Positions 7,213 through 15,945 of a stretch of 64,000 bases of DNA are shown piece by piece (within the stretch, counting starts at the first letter, position 1; each line of letters starts with the position of its first letter). Both the position numbers and the translations under genes were made by a program. Origin of the DNA: Litorivivens lipolytica. Lineage in GTDB: Bacteria > Pseudomonadota > Gammaproteobacteria > Pseudomonadales > Spongiibacteraceae. The notes under the pieces were generated by a model that saw nothing but the letters and a program-made list of their open reading frames with translations, did no database searches and was not told the origin of the DNA. Where the stretch lies: positions 372,001 to 436,000 of the forward strand of contig NZ_JACHWY010000001.1 in the NCBI RefSeq assembly GCF_014191715.1, given 5' to 3'.

Positions 7213-8862
7213 ATGGCGATCGACCTGCCGCCGATCATTCCGCCGCAATTGTCCAGTGCCGAGAAAATCGAAGCACACGCCAGTCGCGGATCGGAAACGA
7301 TCAATACGGAAGTCAGCGGTTTTACCCTGCGCGTTACCGGGAATCGGTATCTGACAGAAGAGCAGATCCGACAGATTGCAGGTGCAGCGAAAACGCCTTC
7401 GCAGGCTATTCGAGCCATTAATCAGGCTTATTATCAAAGCGGCCATCTTCTGGTCACGATTTATTACGCCCAGCGTGGCGAAGTGATTTACGCCCATGTG
7501 GTCAATGGCAAGCTTGCCGGTGTTGAAGGCGATCAGAGTCTCACTTCGCACTTCACTCCGCTGGTCGGCGACGAAAATCTGACCGTTGCCGAATTTGAAC
7601 GGCGCCGCGTGCTGGCAGATATTCAGGCGAATAGAAGCGGGCAGAAATATCAGATTAGCTATAAGGCAGGTTCCGAACCCGACGCCATGACGCTGGTGTT
7701 TAACCAGGCCGATGTTGAAGATTACGATCCAACGGAATGGGGGCTGTCATTAGGTAATCAAGGCAACCGCTTTGTGGGCCGGTATTTTGCGGGCGCCAGC
7801 GTCACTCATCAGTTCTGGAATGGGACTGAGCTGGATGTGAATTACGAGTCGGCCATGACAGAGTGGGGGGAAACCAATGGCGGTCGCAGCTACGACGGCT
7901 TACTGTTGACGCTGGATAAACCGACCCGATTCGGTCTCTACGGTGTGGAGCTCAGCCATGCTCGCTACGAGCGAGATGATGTTGTGATTAATCCCGGTCA
8001 GGAAGATACCTCGCTGCTGTGCACCGTGTTCGGCTTTTGCTCGGATGCGCCGGCCACGAATGAACCCGTCGTTGTCGAAGGTGAAACTTCTTCTGCGGCC
8101 CTGACCGGGGAGCAGGTGCTGTATGCGACTCCCCGTCAGCGGTTAACCGTCAGTGAGCGGCTGGACTACACCAAAGCCGATATCGAGCTTGATGACGGCC
8201 GAATTCTGCAAGAAGAGGCCCATGCGGCGGCAGAGCTCGGGCTGAAGTATTTCCGCTACTCGGACTGGTTTGGCAAGCCGGTTCGGTGGAGCGTGCAGGG
8301 TTTTGTCGAAAAGGGGCTTAGTACCGATGACGGCACCTTTTCTCTGGACAACAATGCCAACAATGTGTCGGCGGGCAAACGCACGGCTGAGTACCTGCTT
8401 TATCGGCCCAAGATGGGGGTTAAAGTAGGGCTGACTGACAAGTGGTCGGTTACTCTCGACGTGCTGTCGCAGCTGTCGGACGGTGAGCAGCTGCCGCAGC
8501 AAAAGCAGTTTGTTCTCGGCGGTATGTCGACCCTGAGTGCTTATCTGCCGGGTACTCTGATCGGCGATACCGGGACCTATGTTCGCGTAAAACTGGAACG
8601 CAACGGCTGGGAAGCCTTTGGCATGGAGTTCACGCCCGCTCTGTTTGCAGAGTACGGTCAGGCCCAATTTGAAAACGTTGATGGTGAGTTGGGAGATACC
8701 CGCAGCTTGAGCGATGCGGGGCTTAGCATCGAAGGGGAGTTGGGCTGGGATATCACCATGCAGTTTGTGGCAGCGGCGCCATTGTCAGATCGCAACATCG
8801 GCGAAGACGCGTTGGAAGATCTGGAAGTCGATTTTTACTGGAAGCTCAGCAAAACTTTCTGA
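7213..8862 (+). CDS. ShlB/FhaC/HecB-like outer-membrane transporter (TpsB type)
   Basis: 549 residues from ATG 7213, with GAAGGGA about eight bases upstream. A POTRA-like domain spans about 36-104 (GFTLRVTGNRYLT.., then the alternating YYQSGHLLVTIYYA strand). From about 170 the sequence is a long series of amphipathic strands typical of a 16-stranded barrel, ending in a C-terminal Phe (YWKLSKTF) as required by BAM. TpsB proteins export a partner adhesin or haemolysin across the outer membrane. Oddity: no signal peptide is visible, and the frame upstream is closed by a stop at 7171, so either the N-terminus is mis-sequenced or frameshifted or export is unusual. The natural cargo candidate is the repeat protein at 5216, although it lacks a TPS domain. 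Confidence 0.83.
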   Translation: MAIDLPPIIPPQLSSAEKIEAHASRGSETINTEVSGFTLRVTGNRYLTEEQIRQIAGAAKTPSQAIRAINQAYYQSGHLLVTIYYAQRGEVIYAHVVNGKLAGVEGDQSLTSHFTPLVGDENLTVAEFERRRVLADIQANRSGQKYQISYKAGSEPDAMTLVFNQADVEDYDPTEWGLSLGNQGNRFVGRYFAGASVTHQFWNGTELDVNYESAMTEWGETNGGRSYDGLLLTLDKPTRFGLYGVELSHARYERDDVVINPGQEDTSLLCTVFGFCSDAPATNEPVVVEGETSSAALTGEQVLYATPRQRLTVSERLDYTKADIELDDGRILQEEAHAAAELGLKYFRYSDWFGKPVRWSVQGFVEKGLSTDDGTFSLDNNANNVSAGKRTAEYLLYRPKMGVKVGLTDKWSVTLDVLSQLSDGEQLPQQKQFVLGGMSTLSAYLPGTLIGDTGTYVRVKLERNGWEAFGMEFTPALFAEYGQAQFENVDGELGDTRSLSDAGLSIEGELGWDITMQFVAAAPLSDRNIGEDALEDLEVDFYWKLSKTF

Positions 8863-8874
8863 GCAGACAAAAAA

Positions 8875-8907
8875 ATGCCCCGACAAAGTCTCGGGGCATT
8901 TTTTTAA
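8875..8907. terminator. Bidirectional intrinsic terminator
   Basis: Perfect 9-base arms ATGCCCCGA (8875-8883) and TCGGGGCAT (8891-8899) around a 7-base loop, with an A-run on the left and a T-run to 8907 on the right. It serves the barrel gene on the plus strand and the convergent small lipoprotein on the minus strand. Confidence 0.92.
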
Positions 8908-8921
8908 ACCTTTCTCGGATA

Positions 8922-9128
8922 TCAGCAATCGGTGTCCTTGGCACCGGCTCCTTCTTTGGCATCTTCACAGGTGTCTTCTACCGCGTTGCCAAAATCCGTT
9001 GCAGCCTCATCCATGTTTTCACCCATTTCCTCCATTGGGCCTTCTTCTCGCTCACAGCCGCTGAGAGTCGTGAGTGAAATCAGCATCAGGGCAATCAGTG
9101 AAAAAGCTTTTGCAAGTTTCATAGTCAT
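8922..9128 (-). CDS. Small acidic lipoprotein, hypothetical
   Basis: 68 residues starting at the ATG at 9128, which has AAGGA at the right distance; a second ATG two codons later (9122) is possible, and the longer frame from 9275 adds nonsense ahead of the signal. MTMKLAKAFSLIALMLISLTTLSGC is a lipoprotein signal with lipobox LSGC and Cys25. The mature 44 residues are very acidic (REEGPMEEMGENMDEAATD) and end in a pattern with two further cysteines (DTCED..DTDC). Small periplasmic lipoproteins of this shape are common in gammaproteobacteria, with no known role. Its terminator is shared with the barrel gene. Confidence 0.78.
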   Translation of the reverse strand: MTMKLAKAFSLIALMLISLTTLSGCEREEGPMEEMGENMDEAATDFGNAVEDTCEDAKEGAGAKDTDC

Positions 9129-9599
9129 GTAGAACATCCTTTTCCCGTTCATAAAGTCGAGACGTGAAGATATTTTTGTATCGCTGATCCGTACAGTAAA
9201 TATGCACACTGCACTCAGTTTGGAAGGATTTGGAAAAAGGCTCGGATTCCCCATGAAATGGCCGTTTGTCGACATACGGCCCGCTTTCAGCCTGTGAGTC
9301 GCTGTGAAAAAATAACAGAAACCCCTAACATTGAGGCCGCGTTATGTCCCAGCAAGCTTCCAGTCAAAAAGAATCAAAGCCGGTGGCGGTTATTTTTATC
9401 AACGCAAGCCGCGGGCGCCCAATCCAGTGGTCAATGATCCCGACTTTGTAGTGCGCTTCTGGCAAGAAAGTGTCGCTTTGGTCGCGGATTTCCTTCCTTA
9501 ATCTCCTCCGATAGCCTTAGTTTTCACCCCAGCCGTTTGGACGGTGGTGATGCCGGGGCCGTTTACGGCACACTCAAATCTGCTCGGGGGAGGTAAGGC
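9129..9599. other. 471-base intergenic region
   Basis: Contains the upstream region of the small lipoprotein and the ribosome site of the amidohydrolase (GGGGGAGG just before 9600). The only coding possibility seen is a short frame at 9331-9501, listed separately with low confidence. No terminator, repeat or RNA structure was recognised. Confidence 0.5.
9331..9501 (+). CDS. Possible small ORF or gene remnant
   Basis: TTG-initiated frame of 56 codons. The second half reads like protein (GGGYFYQRKPRAPNPVVNDP, then a hydrophobic FVVRFWQESVALVADFLP end), with codon use similar to the neighbours. There is no good ribosome-binding site and no ATG; an overlapping ATG frame from 9344 gives 32 unconvincing residues. 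It may be a degenerate gene end or a true small protein. No family recognised. Confidence 0.2.
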   Translation: MRPRYVPASFQSKRIKAGGGYFYQRKPRAPNPVVNDPDFVVRFWQESVALVADFLP

Positions 9600-11303
9600 A
9601 TGAAAAAAATACTATGGGGGCTTTTAGTGGTCAGTTTGGTGCTGCTGTTGGCGGTATATTTCAAGCTGCAACCCGAGCGCCCTCCCCAGAGTCAGGTTTT
9701 TATGAATGCTCGGGTGCTGACCATGGACCCGAATCTGCCTGTCGCCGAAGCGGTCGCGGTGCAAGACGCCCGGATAGTGGCTGTTGGCTCCCGGGACGAT
9801 ATGACTCCCTATATCAATGCCGACACGGTGATTCACGACCTGAACGGCAAAACACTGATGCCGGGCTTTATTGATGCCCATGGCCATTTTCCCGCGTCCG
9901 GGCTCTCGGTTTTTGGACTTGATCTGAACAGCCCGCCCATCGGGAATATTAGTTCAATGACTGAACTGCTCGCGCGCCTGACGGAGAAGGCTGCGCAAAC
10001 GCCAGAAGGGGAATGGGTGTTTGGCTACGGCTATGACGATACCCTGCTGCAAGATAAACGCCATCCGACCCGACTTGAACTCGACGAGGTTTCAAGTGCT
10101 CACCCTATTGCCATCTGGCATATTTCCGGACATATGCTGGTGGCTAACAGCAAGGCGCTGGCGCTCGCGGGGATCGACGAGAATACGCCCAATCCGGAGG
10201 GTGGGGTTATCGTCAAAGATCCTGCGAGTGGTGAATTGACGGGGCTGCTCGAAGAAGAGGCGCGCATTCCGGTACTGGAAATGTCGATGGATTTGTCGGT
10301 GTTTCAGTTTCTGGAGATGATCAAGAAAGCCTCCGTTGATTATCTGGCCAAGGGGGTAACGGTCGCGCAATCCGGGGCTTTGGATGGCACGATGATGCAG
10401 GGGCTATGGTTAGCCCAGAAACTGAACCTGTCGCCGCTGCGACTGGAGTTGTGGCCCTATTACGATAGCCTTGGAAAAGAGCTGATCGAAGGCCAAAAGA
10501 AAGCGGAGGATTTTGAATCCGATCAATTGAATCTGGGCGCTATCAAAATCACCGCCGATGGCAGCATTCAGGGTTTTACCGGCTATCTGTCCAAGCCCTA
10601 CCACACGCCTTATCACGGTAAGGACGATTACCGCGGCTACCCGACGATTCCTCGTGATGAGCTGACTCGCATCGTTACGCGTTTTCACAAAGCGGGCTAT
10701 CAGCTGGCGATTCATGGCAACGGCGATGCCTCTATCGACGATATCATTCATGCGTTTTCCGAGGCACAGAAAACCCATTTCCGCGAAGATCCGCGCCTTA
10801 TTCTCGTTCACGCCCAGATGGCACGGGAAGATCAATTGCTTCGCATGAAAGAGCTCGGTATAACGCCGACGTTTTTCTCGGCGCATACCTATTACTGGGG
10901 CGATCGTCATCGGGATATTTTCATGGGGCCAGAGCGTGCGGCCAATATGAGTCCGGCGAAGTCCGCGGTCGATCTCGGTCTGCGTTTTACCACCCATCTT
11001 GATACGCCGGTGGTTCCCATGGATCCGCTGATGGGTGCCTGGACGACGGTCAATCGCAAGACCAGCAGTGGCAAAGTGATTGGGCCCCATCAGCGCATTT
11101 CCGTGGAGCAGGCGCTGCGTGCGATTACGATTGATGCGGCGTGGCAAATATTCCGCGAGGATGAAATAGGTTCCGTCACCCCGGGCAAATTGGCTGATCT
11201 GGTGGTTCTGGAGCGCGATCCCTTGAGTCACCCCAAGACCTTCAATGACATTCCGGTGATGCGCACTGTCATTGGTGGTGTAACGGTCTATTCGCGAGAT
11301 TGA
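9600..11303 (+). CDS. Membrane-anchored amidohydrolase, YtcJ-like
   Basis: 567 residues. One N-terminal hydrophobic helix (about residues 4-21) has no cysteine, so it acts as a membrane anchor or uncleaved signal that places the enzyme in the periplasm. The rest is an amidohydrolase-3 type metal-dependent hydrolase: DAHGH at 92-96 binds metal, later QLAIHGNGD and LVHAQM supply further metal ligands, and the end (GSVTPGKLADLVVLERDP) is the family's closing beta-sandwich strand. The family hydrolyses amides, formamides and cyclic imides; the substrate here is unknown. It has a strong ribosome site (GGGGGAGG) and is convergent with the AraC regulator. Confidence 0.87.
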   Translation: MKKILWGLLVVSLVLLLAVYFKLQPERPPQSQVFMNARVLTMDPNLPVAEAVAVQDARIVAVGSRDDMTPYINADTVIHDLNGKTLMPGFIDAHGHFPASGLSVFGLDLNSPPIGNISSMTELLARLTEKAAQTPEGEWVFGYGYDDTLLQDKRHPTRLELDEVSSAHPIAIWHISGHMLVANSKALALAGIDENTPNPEGGVIVKDPASGELTGLLEEEARIPVLEMSMDLSVFQFLEMIKKASVDYLAKGVTVAQSGALDGTMMQGLWLAQKLNLSPLRLELWPYYDSLGKELIEGQKKAEDFESDQLNLGAIKITADGSIQGFTGYLSKPYHTPYHGKDDYRGYPTIPRDELTRIVTRFHKAGYQLAIHGNGDASIDDIIHAFSEAQKTHFREDPRLILVHAQMAREDQLLRMKELGITPTFFSAHTYYWGDRHRDIFMGPERAANMSPAKSAVDLGLRFTTHLDTPVVPMDPLMGAWTTVNRKTSSGKVIGPHQRISVEQALRAITIDAAWQIFREDEIGSVTPGKLADLVVLERDPLSHPKTFNDIPVMRTVIGGVTVYSRD

Positions 11304-11313
11304 CTGTACGAGA

Positions 11314-12195
11314 TTATTTCTTGTGCGAGGCCCGGTAATCTTTGGGCGACAGCCCGGTCACCTTTCTGAATAGTCTGGAAAAGTACAGTGGGTCGTCATA
11401 ACCGACCGCTGTACTGACGGCGCTGATTCGCAGGTCGGTGGTATCCAGCAACTGGCAGGCCGCCTCAATTTTCATATGCAGAAAGTGTTTAATCGGTGAG
11501 TAACCGGTCGCCTCTTTGTACTTGGTGGAAAAGTGATATTTGGAGAGATTGCAGCTCTCGGCCAGCTCGTCCAGCGTGAGCGGTTTATCCAGATTCGCCC
11601 GCATATTGTCTTCGATCTCACGCAGGTTAAAACCGGTTGCCGTATTGTGCTGCGTTGAACGATTCTGCAGAGCGATATAGCTCAGTAATTGTTTCAACAG
11701 ATTGGCGGCGTGAATAAAGGGCAATTCGCGGTAGCCGGTCTCACGCACACTCAGCAAGCTTTGAAAATCCCGCACCAGCTTCAGGCGCTGAGTCGCCGGT
11801 ACCAGCAGCTGTTCGCTAGCGCCGATAATCAGATTCACGTAATGCTCGGCCTGATCCCCCGCAAAATGACACCAATAGATCGTCCAGGGGTCTTCCCGGC
11901 TAGCCTCATAGAAGTGGGGCGTATTGGCGGGAATGATCAGCAGATCGCCAGACTGCACGCGGCGGGTTTTCTCGTGCGCTTCGATTATCCCTTCGCCGTC
12001 TATGCAAAAGATCAATAGATTATCGTCGTGGCGTTCGCGGCTCATGCTATGGCCGTGAGCCTCAGGGTAGTAGCCCATGGCCGAGGGGTAGCAGTCGCGC
12101 GCCAGCGGACTGCTGCGCAGGGCGTCCAGCAGAAAACCGGGCGTGACGAAGCGAATGCCGTCTTGCGGCAGGGGCCAGTGCGAGGGTTGGCTCAT
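11314..12195 (-). CDS. mmsR: AraC-family regulator, likely MmsR-type activator of valine catabolism
   Basis: 293 residues. The N-terminal cupin-like ligand domain (about 20-150) contains SGDLLIIPANTPHFYEA. The C-terminal AraC/XylS DNA-binding domain (about 195-290) has two helix-turn-helix units, the second ending GYDDPLYFSRLFRKVTGLSP. It is divergent from mmsA with a 158-base shared upstream region, the same arrangement as mmsR/mmsAB in Pseudomonas aeruginosa, where MmsR activates the operon. The mmsR assignment therefore rests on family plus position. The effector (probably a valine intermediate) is inferred. Confidence 0.84.
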   Translation of the reverse strand: MSQPSHWPLPQDGIRFVTPGFLLDALRSSPLARDCYPSAMGYYPEAHGHSMSRERHDDNLLIFCIDGEGIIEAHEKTRRVQSGDLLIIPANTPHFYEASREDPWTIYWCHFAGDQAEHYVNLIIGASEQLLVPATQRLKLVRDFQSLLSVRETGYRELPFIHAANLLKQLLSYIALQNRSTQHNTATGFNLREIEDNMRANLDKPLTLDELAESCNLSKYHFSTKYKEATGYSPIKHFLHMKIEAACQLLDTTDLRISAVSTAVGYDDPLYFSRLFRKVTGLSPKDYRASHKK

Positions 12196-12353
12196 GGGTA
12201 ATTCGGTAGCAGTCTCGACGAGTTGTTACCGCAATATAGTCCATGTTATTCGAAATTTCGTCAATACTGCTGTTTCTGGTGCGCGGGTATAGTCTCAAAC
12301 ATTCCATAAACAACTCTTAAACCCGCTATCCACATTCAACGACAGGTGAAGCA
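12196..12353. promoter_or_regulatory. Divergent regulator/valine-operon control region
   Basis: 158 bases between the AraC gene and mmsA. On the minus strand TTGACG (12257-12262) with a 17-base gap to GACTAT could serve the regulator. On the plus strand TATAGT at 12288-12293 is a possible -10 box with a poor -35, as expected of an activator-dependent promoter. A 10-base palindrome CGAAATTTCG lies at 12251-12260. AraC binding sites are expected here but could not be recognised. Confidence 0.4.
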
Positions 12354-13850
12354 ATGAACAAGCGCGTACCCCTTCTGATTAATGGTCAGTTTGTTGACAG
12401 TAAGTCGGCCCAGACCCTGCCGGTTATCAACCCGGCAACTCAGGGTGTTCTGGCCGAAGTGCCGTTCGCCACTCCGGACGAAGTCGAGCAGGCCATTCAG
12501 GGCGCCGCCGAAGCCTTTAAAACCTGGCGCAATGTACCGGTACCCGAGCGTGCCCGTTTGATGCTGCGCTATCAGGCCCTGCTGAAAGAACACCACGACG
12601 AGTTGGCCGAGATTCTGGCGGAAGACAACGGTAAAACCTTTGAAGATGCCAAGGGCGATGTCTGGCGCGGTATCGAAGTGGTTGAGCACGCCTGTAACGT
12701 GCCTTCGCTGCTAATGGGTGAAACCGTTGAGAATGTGGCCAACGGCGTAGACACCTACAGCAATGTGCAATCGCTCGGTGTGTGCGTGGGCATTACACCC
12801 TTCAATTTCCCGGCGATGATCCCGCTGTGGATGTTTCCGCTGGCGGTGGCTTGCGGCAATACTTTCGTCTTGAAGCCCTCTGAGCAAGTGCCGCTGACTG
12901 CGGTGCGTCTGCTGGAACTGTTTAAAGAGGCCGGCTGTCCGGATGGTGTGGTGCAGATGGTTCACGGCGGCAAGGATCAGGTGGATCAACTACTGACTTC
13001 ACCGGTCACCAAGGCGATTTCCTTCGTCGGTTCAGTGCCCGTTGGCGAACATATTTACCGCACCGGTACTCACCACCTGAAACGCGTGCAGTGCTTTGCC
13101 GGTGCCAAAAACCATATGGTGGTCATGCCGGATGCCGACAAGAATACCGTGGTTAATAATCTGGTCGGTGCATCTGTCGGTGCTGCCGGTCAGCGTTGCA
13201 TGGCGATCAGTGTGGCCGTGTTCGTCGGTGACAGCATTAACTGGGTCGACGAGCTGAAAGAGAAGCTGGCCAAAGTGCAGCCCGGCTACTGGAACGATGC
13301 GTCAGCCGGTTACGGCCCGCTGGTCAGCAAGGCCGCTACCGATCGTGTTAAGGCCTATATCGCAAAAGGCATTGAAGAGGGCGCGACTTGCCTGCTGGAT
13401 GGTCGCGATTGCACCGTTGAAGGCTACCCGGATGGTAACTGGGTTGGCCCGACCATCTTTACCGATGTAACCACCGACATGACCATTTACAAGGAAGAAA
13501 TCTTTGGTCCTGTGCTGGTGTGTATGCACGCTAAAACCCTGGGTGAAGCGATTGAACTGATTAACGCTTGCCCCTTCGGTAATGGCACCTCTATCTTCAC
13601 CAAGTCGGGCGCTGCTGCACGTCGCTACCAGCATGAAATTGAAGTGGGGCAGGTGGGTATCAATATTCCGATTCCAGTACCCCTGCCTTTCTTCTCCTTT
13701 ACTGGTTGGAAGGCCTCTTTCATGGGCGACTTGCACGCCTACGGCAAGCAGGCGGTGCGTTTCTATACGGAAACCAAGACTATTACCGCGCGCTGGCCGG
13801 TGGATGAAGCTGCGGGTGATCAGCCAAATATGACCATCGCTCTTAAATGA
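12354..13850 (+). CDS. mmsA: CoA-acylating methylmalonate-semialdehyde dehydrogenase
   Basis: 498 residues, the normal MmsA length. Aldehyde dehydrogenase fold with [16 protein letters not shown] at about 147-162, KPSEQVPL and catalytic Cys282 in [10 protein letters not shown]. The CoA-dependent subfamily signature is clear in RCMAIS and the C-terminal [18 protein letters not shown] block. It converts methylmalonate semialdehyde to propionyl-CoA and CO2 using NAD and CoA, the last step specific to valine degradation. ATG 12354 follows AGGTGAA. It heads the valine operon and faces the AraC regulator; the following acyl-CoA dehydrogenase is 134 bases away across a repeat element. Confidence 0.95.
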   Translation: MNKRVPLLINGQFVDSKSAQTLPVINPATQGVLAEVPFATPDEVEQAIQGAAEAFKTWRNVPVPERARLMLRYQALLKEHHDELAEILAEDNGKTFEDAKGDVWRGIEVVEHACNVPSLLMGETVENVANGVDTYSNVQSLGVCVGITPFNFPAMIPLWMFPLAVACGNTFVLKPSEQVPLTAVRLLELFKEAGCPDGVVQMVHGGKDQVDQLLTSPVTKAISFVGSVPVGEHIYRTGTHHLKRVQCFAGAKNHMVVMPDADKNTVVNNLVGASVGAAGQRCMAISVAVFVGDSINWVDELKEKLAKVQPGYWNDASAGYGPLVSKAATDRVKAYIAKGIEEGATCLLDGRDCTVEGYPDGNWVGPTIFTDVTTDMTIYKEEIFGPVLVCMHAKTLGEAIELINACPFGNGTSIFTKSGAAARRYQHEIEVGQVGINIPIPVPLPFFSFTGWKASFMGDLHAYGKQAVRFYTETKTITARWPVDEAAGDQPNMTIALK

Positions 13851-13866
13851 CAGGTGTAAACCACCT

Positions 13867-13943
13867 GTCATTGCGAGGAACGAAGCAATCTCCCGAAGCC
13901 TCTGCCGCACTGGAAAAGGTTGCTTCGCTTTGCTCGCAATGAC
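13867..13943. repeat. Palindromic dispersed repeat (CATTGCGAG... type)
   Basis: Two inverted arms: GTCATTGCGAGGAACGAAGC.. (13867-13890) and its imperfect complement ..TTGCTTCGCTTTGCTCGCAATGAC (13918-13943), separated by 27 bases. This is the widespread intergenic palindrome whose spurious translation gives IASKAKQ and FLAMTG strings; the minus frame here indeed reads VIASKAKQP and IASFLAMTG. It interrupts an otherwise tight operon between mmsA and the acyl-CoA dehydrogenase gene and could act as an mRNA hairpin. Confidence 0.85.
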
Positions 13944-13984
13944 GTGAGTTATCGAAGAGTTGGAATGACCCTTAAGGAATAACA

Positions 13985-15145
13985 ATGGATTTCGAACTGA
14001 ACGGAGATCAGCGCGCCTTTCAGGATACGGCGCGTCAATTCGCCCAGGACGTTATGGCTCCCAACGCTGCCGAGTGGGATGCCACCCACTTTTTTCCCAA
14101 GGATGTGCTGCGCCAGGCCGGTGAGTTGGGCTTTATGGGCCTTTATACGCCGGAATCCGAGGGCGGCATTGATCTGTCTCGGCTTGACTCCGCCATTATT
14201 CTGGAAGAGTTGGCCGCAGCCTGTCCGTCTACGGCGGCCTATATCAGCATCCACAATATGGCGCTGAGTATGGTGGCGCGCTACGGAACGGAATCTGTGC
14301 GACGCAAATTCTGCCCCGGCTTGACTGCAGGCGAAACGCTGGCCTCTTATTGCCTGACCGAGCCGAATGCGGGTTCTGATGCGGGCAACCTGAAAACCCG
14401 CGCGGTGCGTGACGGTGATGTGTATCGTCTGACCGGCAGTAAGGCCTTTATCTCCGGCGCCGGTGATTCGGATGTGCTGGTGGTGATGGCTCGCACGGGG
14501 GCGGACGGACCGAAAGGCATCAGCGCCTTTGCCATTCCCGCCGATGCGCCGGGCATCAGCTACGGCAAAAAAGAGGAAAAGATGGGCTGGAATAGCCAGC
14601 CGACCCGAGCGATCAGTTTCGACGAGGTGGAAGTGCCGGTCGAAAACCGTTTGGGTGATGAGGGGCAGGGTTTTGCCATTGCCATGGAAGGCTTGGATGG
14701 CGGCCGTATCAATATCGCCACCTGTTCCATAGGCGCGGCACAGGCCTGCCTGCAGTTCGCCTTGAGCCATGTGTCAGAACGCCAGCAATTTAATCAGCGC
14801 ATAGCGGATTTTCAAAATACGCAATTTAAACTCGCAGACATGTTGACCGAGCTGGTCGCCGCGCGCCAGATGGTGCGTTTGGCCGCCTTCAAACTCGATA
14901 CCAAACACCCTGAGCGCACGGCCTACTGTGCGATGGCAAAACGCTTTGCTACCGACGTGGGATTTGAGGTGTGCAATCAGGCACTGCAATTGCACGGTGG
15001 CTACGGTTACATTCGGGAATACCCGGTAGAGCGTTTTCTGCGTGACAGTCGGGTTCACCAGATTCTGGAAGGCACTAATGAAATCATGCGCGTGATTCTG
15101 TCGCGCCGTATTCTGATGGAAGGTATGACGGAGATTCTCAGATGA
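13985..15145 (+). CDS. Acyl-CoA dehydrogenase, probably isobutyryl-CoA dehydrogenase
   Basis: 386 residues, typical short-chain acyl-CoA dehydrogenase. FAD and substrate motifs include YCLTEPNAGSD and the C-terminal LQLHGGYGYIREYPVERFLRD block. The catalytic base is Glu362 in LEGTNEI. The reaction expected from context is isobutyryl-CoA to methacrylyl-CoA with electrons passed to ETF, the step before the hydratase encoded next. The stop overlaps the next ATG by four bases, so translation is coupled. The family also covers isovaleryl- and 2-methylbutyryl-CoA enzymes; the valine assignment comes from the operon. Confidence 0.92.
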   Translation: MDFELNGDQRAFQDTARQFAQDVMAPNAAEWDATHFFPKDVLRQAGELGFMGLYTPESEGGIDLSRLDSAIILEELAAACPSTAAYISIHNMALSMVARYGTESVRRKFCPGLTAGETLASYCLTEPNAGSDAGNLKTRAVRDGDVYRLTGSKAFISGAGDSDVLVVMARTGADGPKGISAFAIPADAPGISYGKKEEKMGWNSQPTRAISFDEVEVPVENRLGDEGQGFAIAMEGLDGGRINIATCSIGAAQACLQFALSHVSERQQFNQRIADFQNTQFKLADMLTELVAARQMVRLAAFKLDTKHPERTAYCAMAKRFATDVGFEVCNQALQLHGGYGYIREYPVERFLRDSRVHQILEGTNEIMRVILSRRILMEGMTEILR

Positions 15146-15945
15146 CAAGTACGATGACGATAACCAGCCCTACTGAAAAACTGAAACTCGAGCGTGACGG
15201 TCATGTCGCCATCATCACCATCGACAACCCGGCCGCCAATACCTGGGATGGCGATAGCCTGCCGGGCCTGAAAAAGATCGTGGAAGGTCTGAACAAAGAG
15301 AAGGATATTTACGCTTTGGTTGTAACCGGGGAAGGTGAGAAATTTTTCTCCGCCGGGGCCGATCTGAAAATGTTTGCCGACGGTGACAAGGTCAACGCTC
15401 GCAATATGGCAGAGGCCTTCGGCGAGGCTTTTGAAGCGCTGGCAGATTTTCGCGGCGTAGCGATCGCAGCCGTGAATGGCTACGCGATGGGCGGTGGTCT
15501 GGAATTTGCGCTGGCCTGTGATATCCGCGTGGTTGAAGAACAGGCGCAAATGGCTTTGCCGGAAGCGCGTGTTGGTCTTTTGCCCTGTGCCGGCGGTACT
15601 CAGCGTTTGAGCTGGCTGGTAGGCGAAGCCTGGGCCGCCAAAATGATTCTCTGTAATGAGCGCATCAATGCCGCCACCGCTGAGAAAATTGGTCTGGCTC
15701 AGGAAGTGGTACCGAAGGGCGAATCCCTTAAGCGCGCCATCGAGCTGGCTCATCAGGTTGCCAAGCAAAGCCCGAGCAGCGTAACCGCCTGCAAAAAGCT
15801 GATTCGCGGTGCCCGCGAGCGCGCTATGAACCCGCAACTTCCGCTGGAACGGGAACTTTTTGTGGATCTGTTCGACACTCAGGATCAGGTCGAAGGTGTA
15901 CAGGCCTTTCTGGAAAAGCGTGAGCCGGAGTGGAAAAATGCCTGA
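15142..15945 (+). CDS. Enoyl-CoA hydratase (methacrylyl-CoA hydration)
   Basis: 267 residues, crotonase fold. The oxyanion-hole segments FFSAGADLKMF and GYAMGGGLEFALACD are present. The catalytic acidic residues are in MALPEARVGLLP, where Glu aligns with the second hydratase glutamate; the first is replaced in part by the GGGLEFAL region. In the operon it should hydrate methacrylyl-CoA to 3-hydroxyisobutyryl-CoA. It overlaps the genes on both sides (four bases upstream, eight downstream), which indicates strong translational coupling. Specificity is inferred from neighbours. Confidence 0.9.
   Translation: MTSTMTITSPTEKLKLERDGHVAIITIDNPAANTWDGDSLPGLKKIVEGLNKEKDIYALVVTGEGEKFFSAGADLKMFADGDKVNARNMAEAFGEAFEALADFRGVAIAAVNGYAMGGGLEFALACDIRVVEEQAQMALPEARVGLLPCAGGTQRLSWLVGEAWAAKMILCNERINAATAEKIGLAQEVVPKGESLKRAIELAHQVAKQSPSSVTACKKLIRGARERAMNPQLPLERELFVDLFDTQDQVEGVQAFLEKREPEWKNA

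Noticed and set aside
10410-11231. 273-codon minus-strand frame inside the amidohydrolase gene
   Set aside because: Shadow of a strongly supported gene; no ribosome site and a composition unlike real proteins.
13302-13985. Minus-strand frame of 227 codons
   Set aside because: Its first part is the well-known false translation of the palindromic repeat (IASKAKQ, FLAMTG) and the rest is antisense to mmsA.
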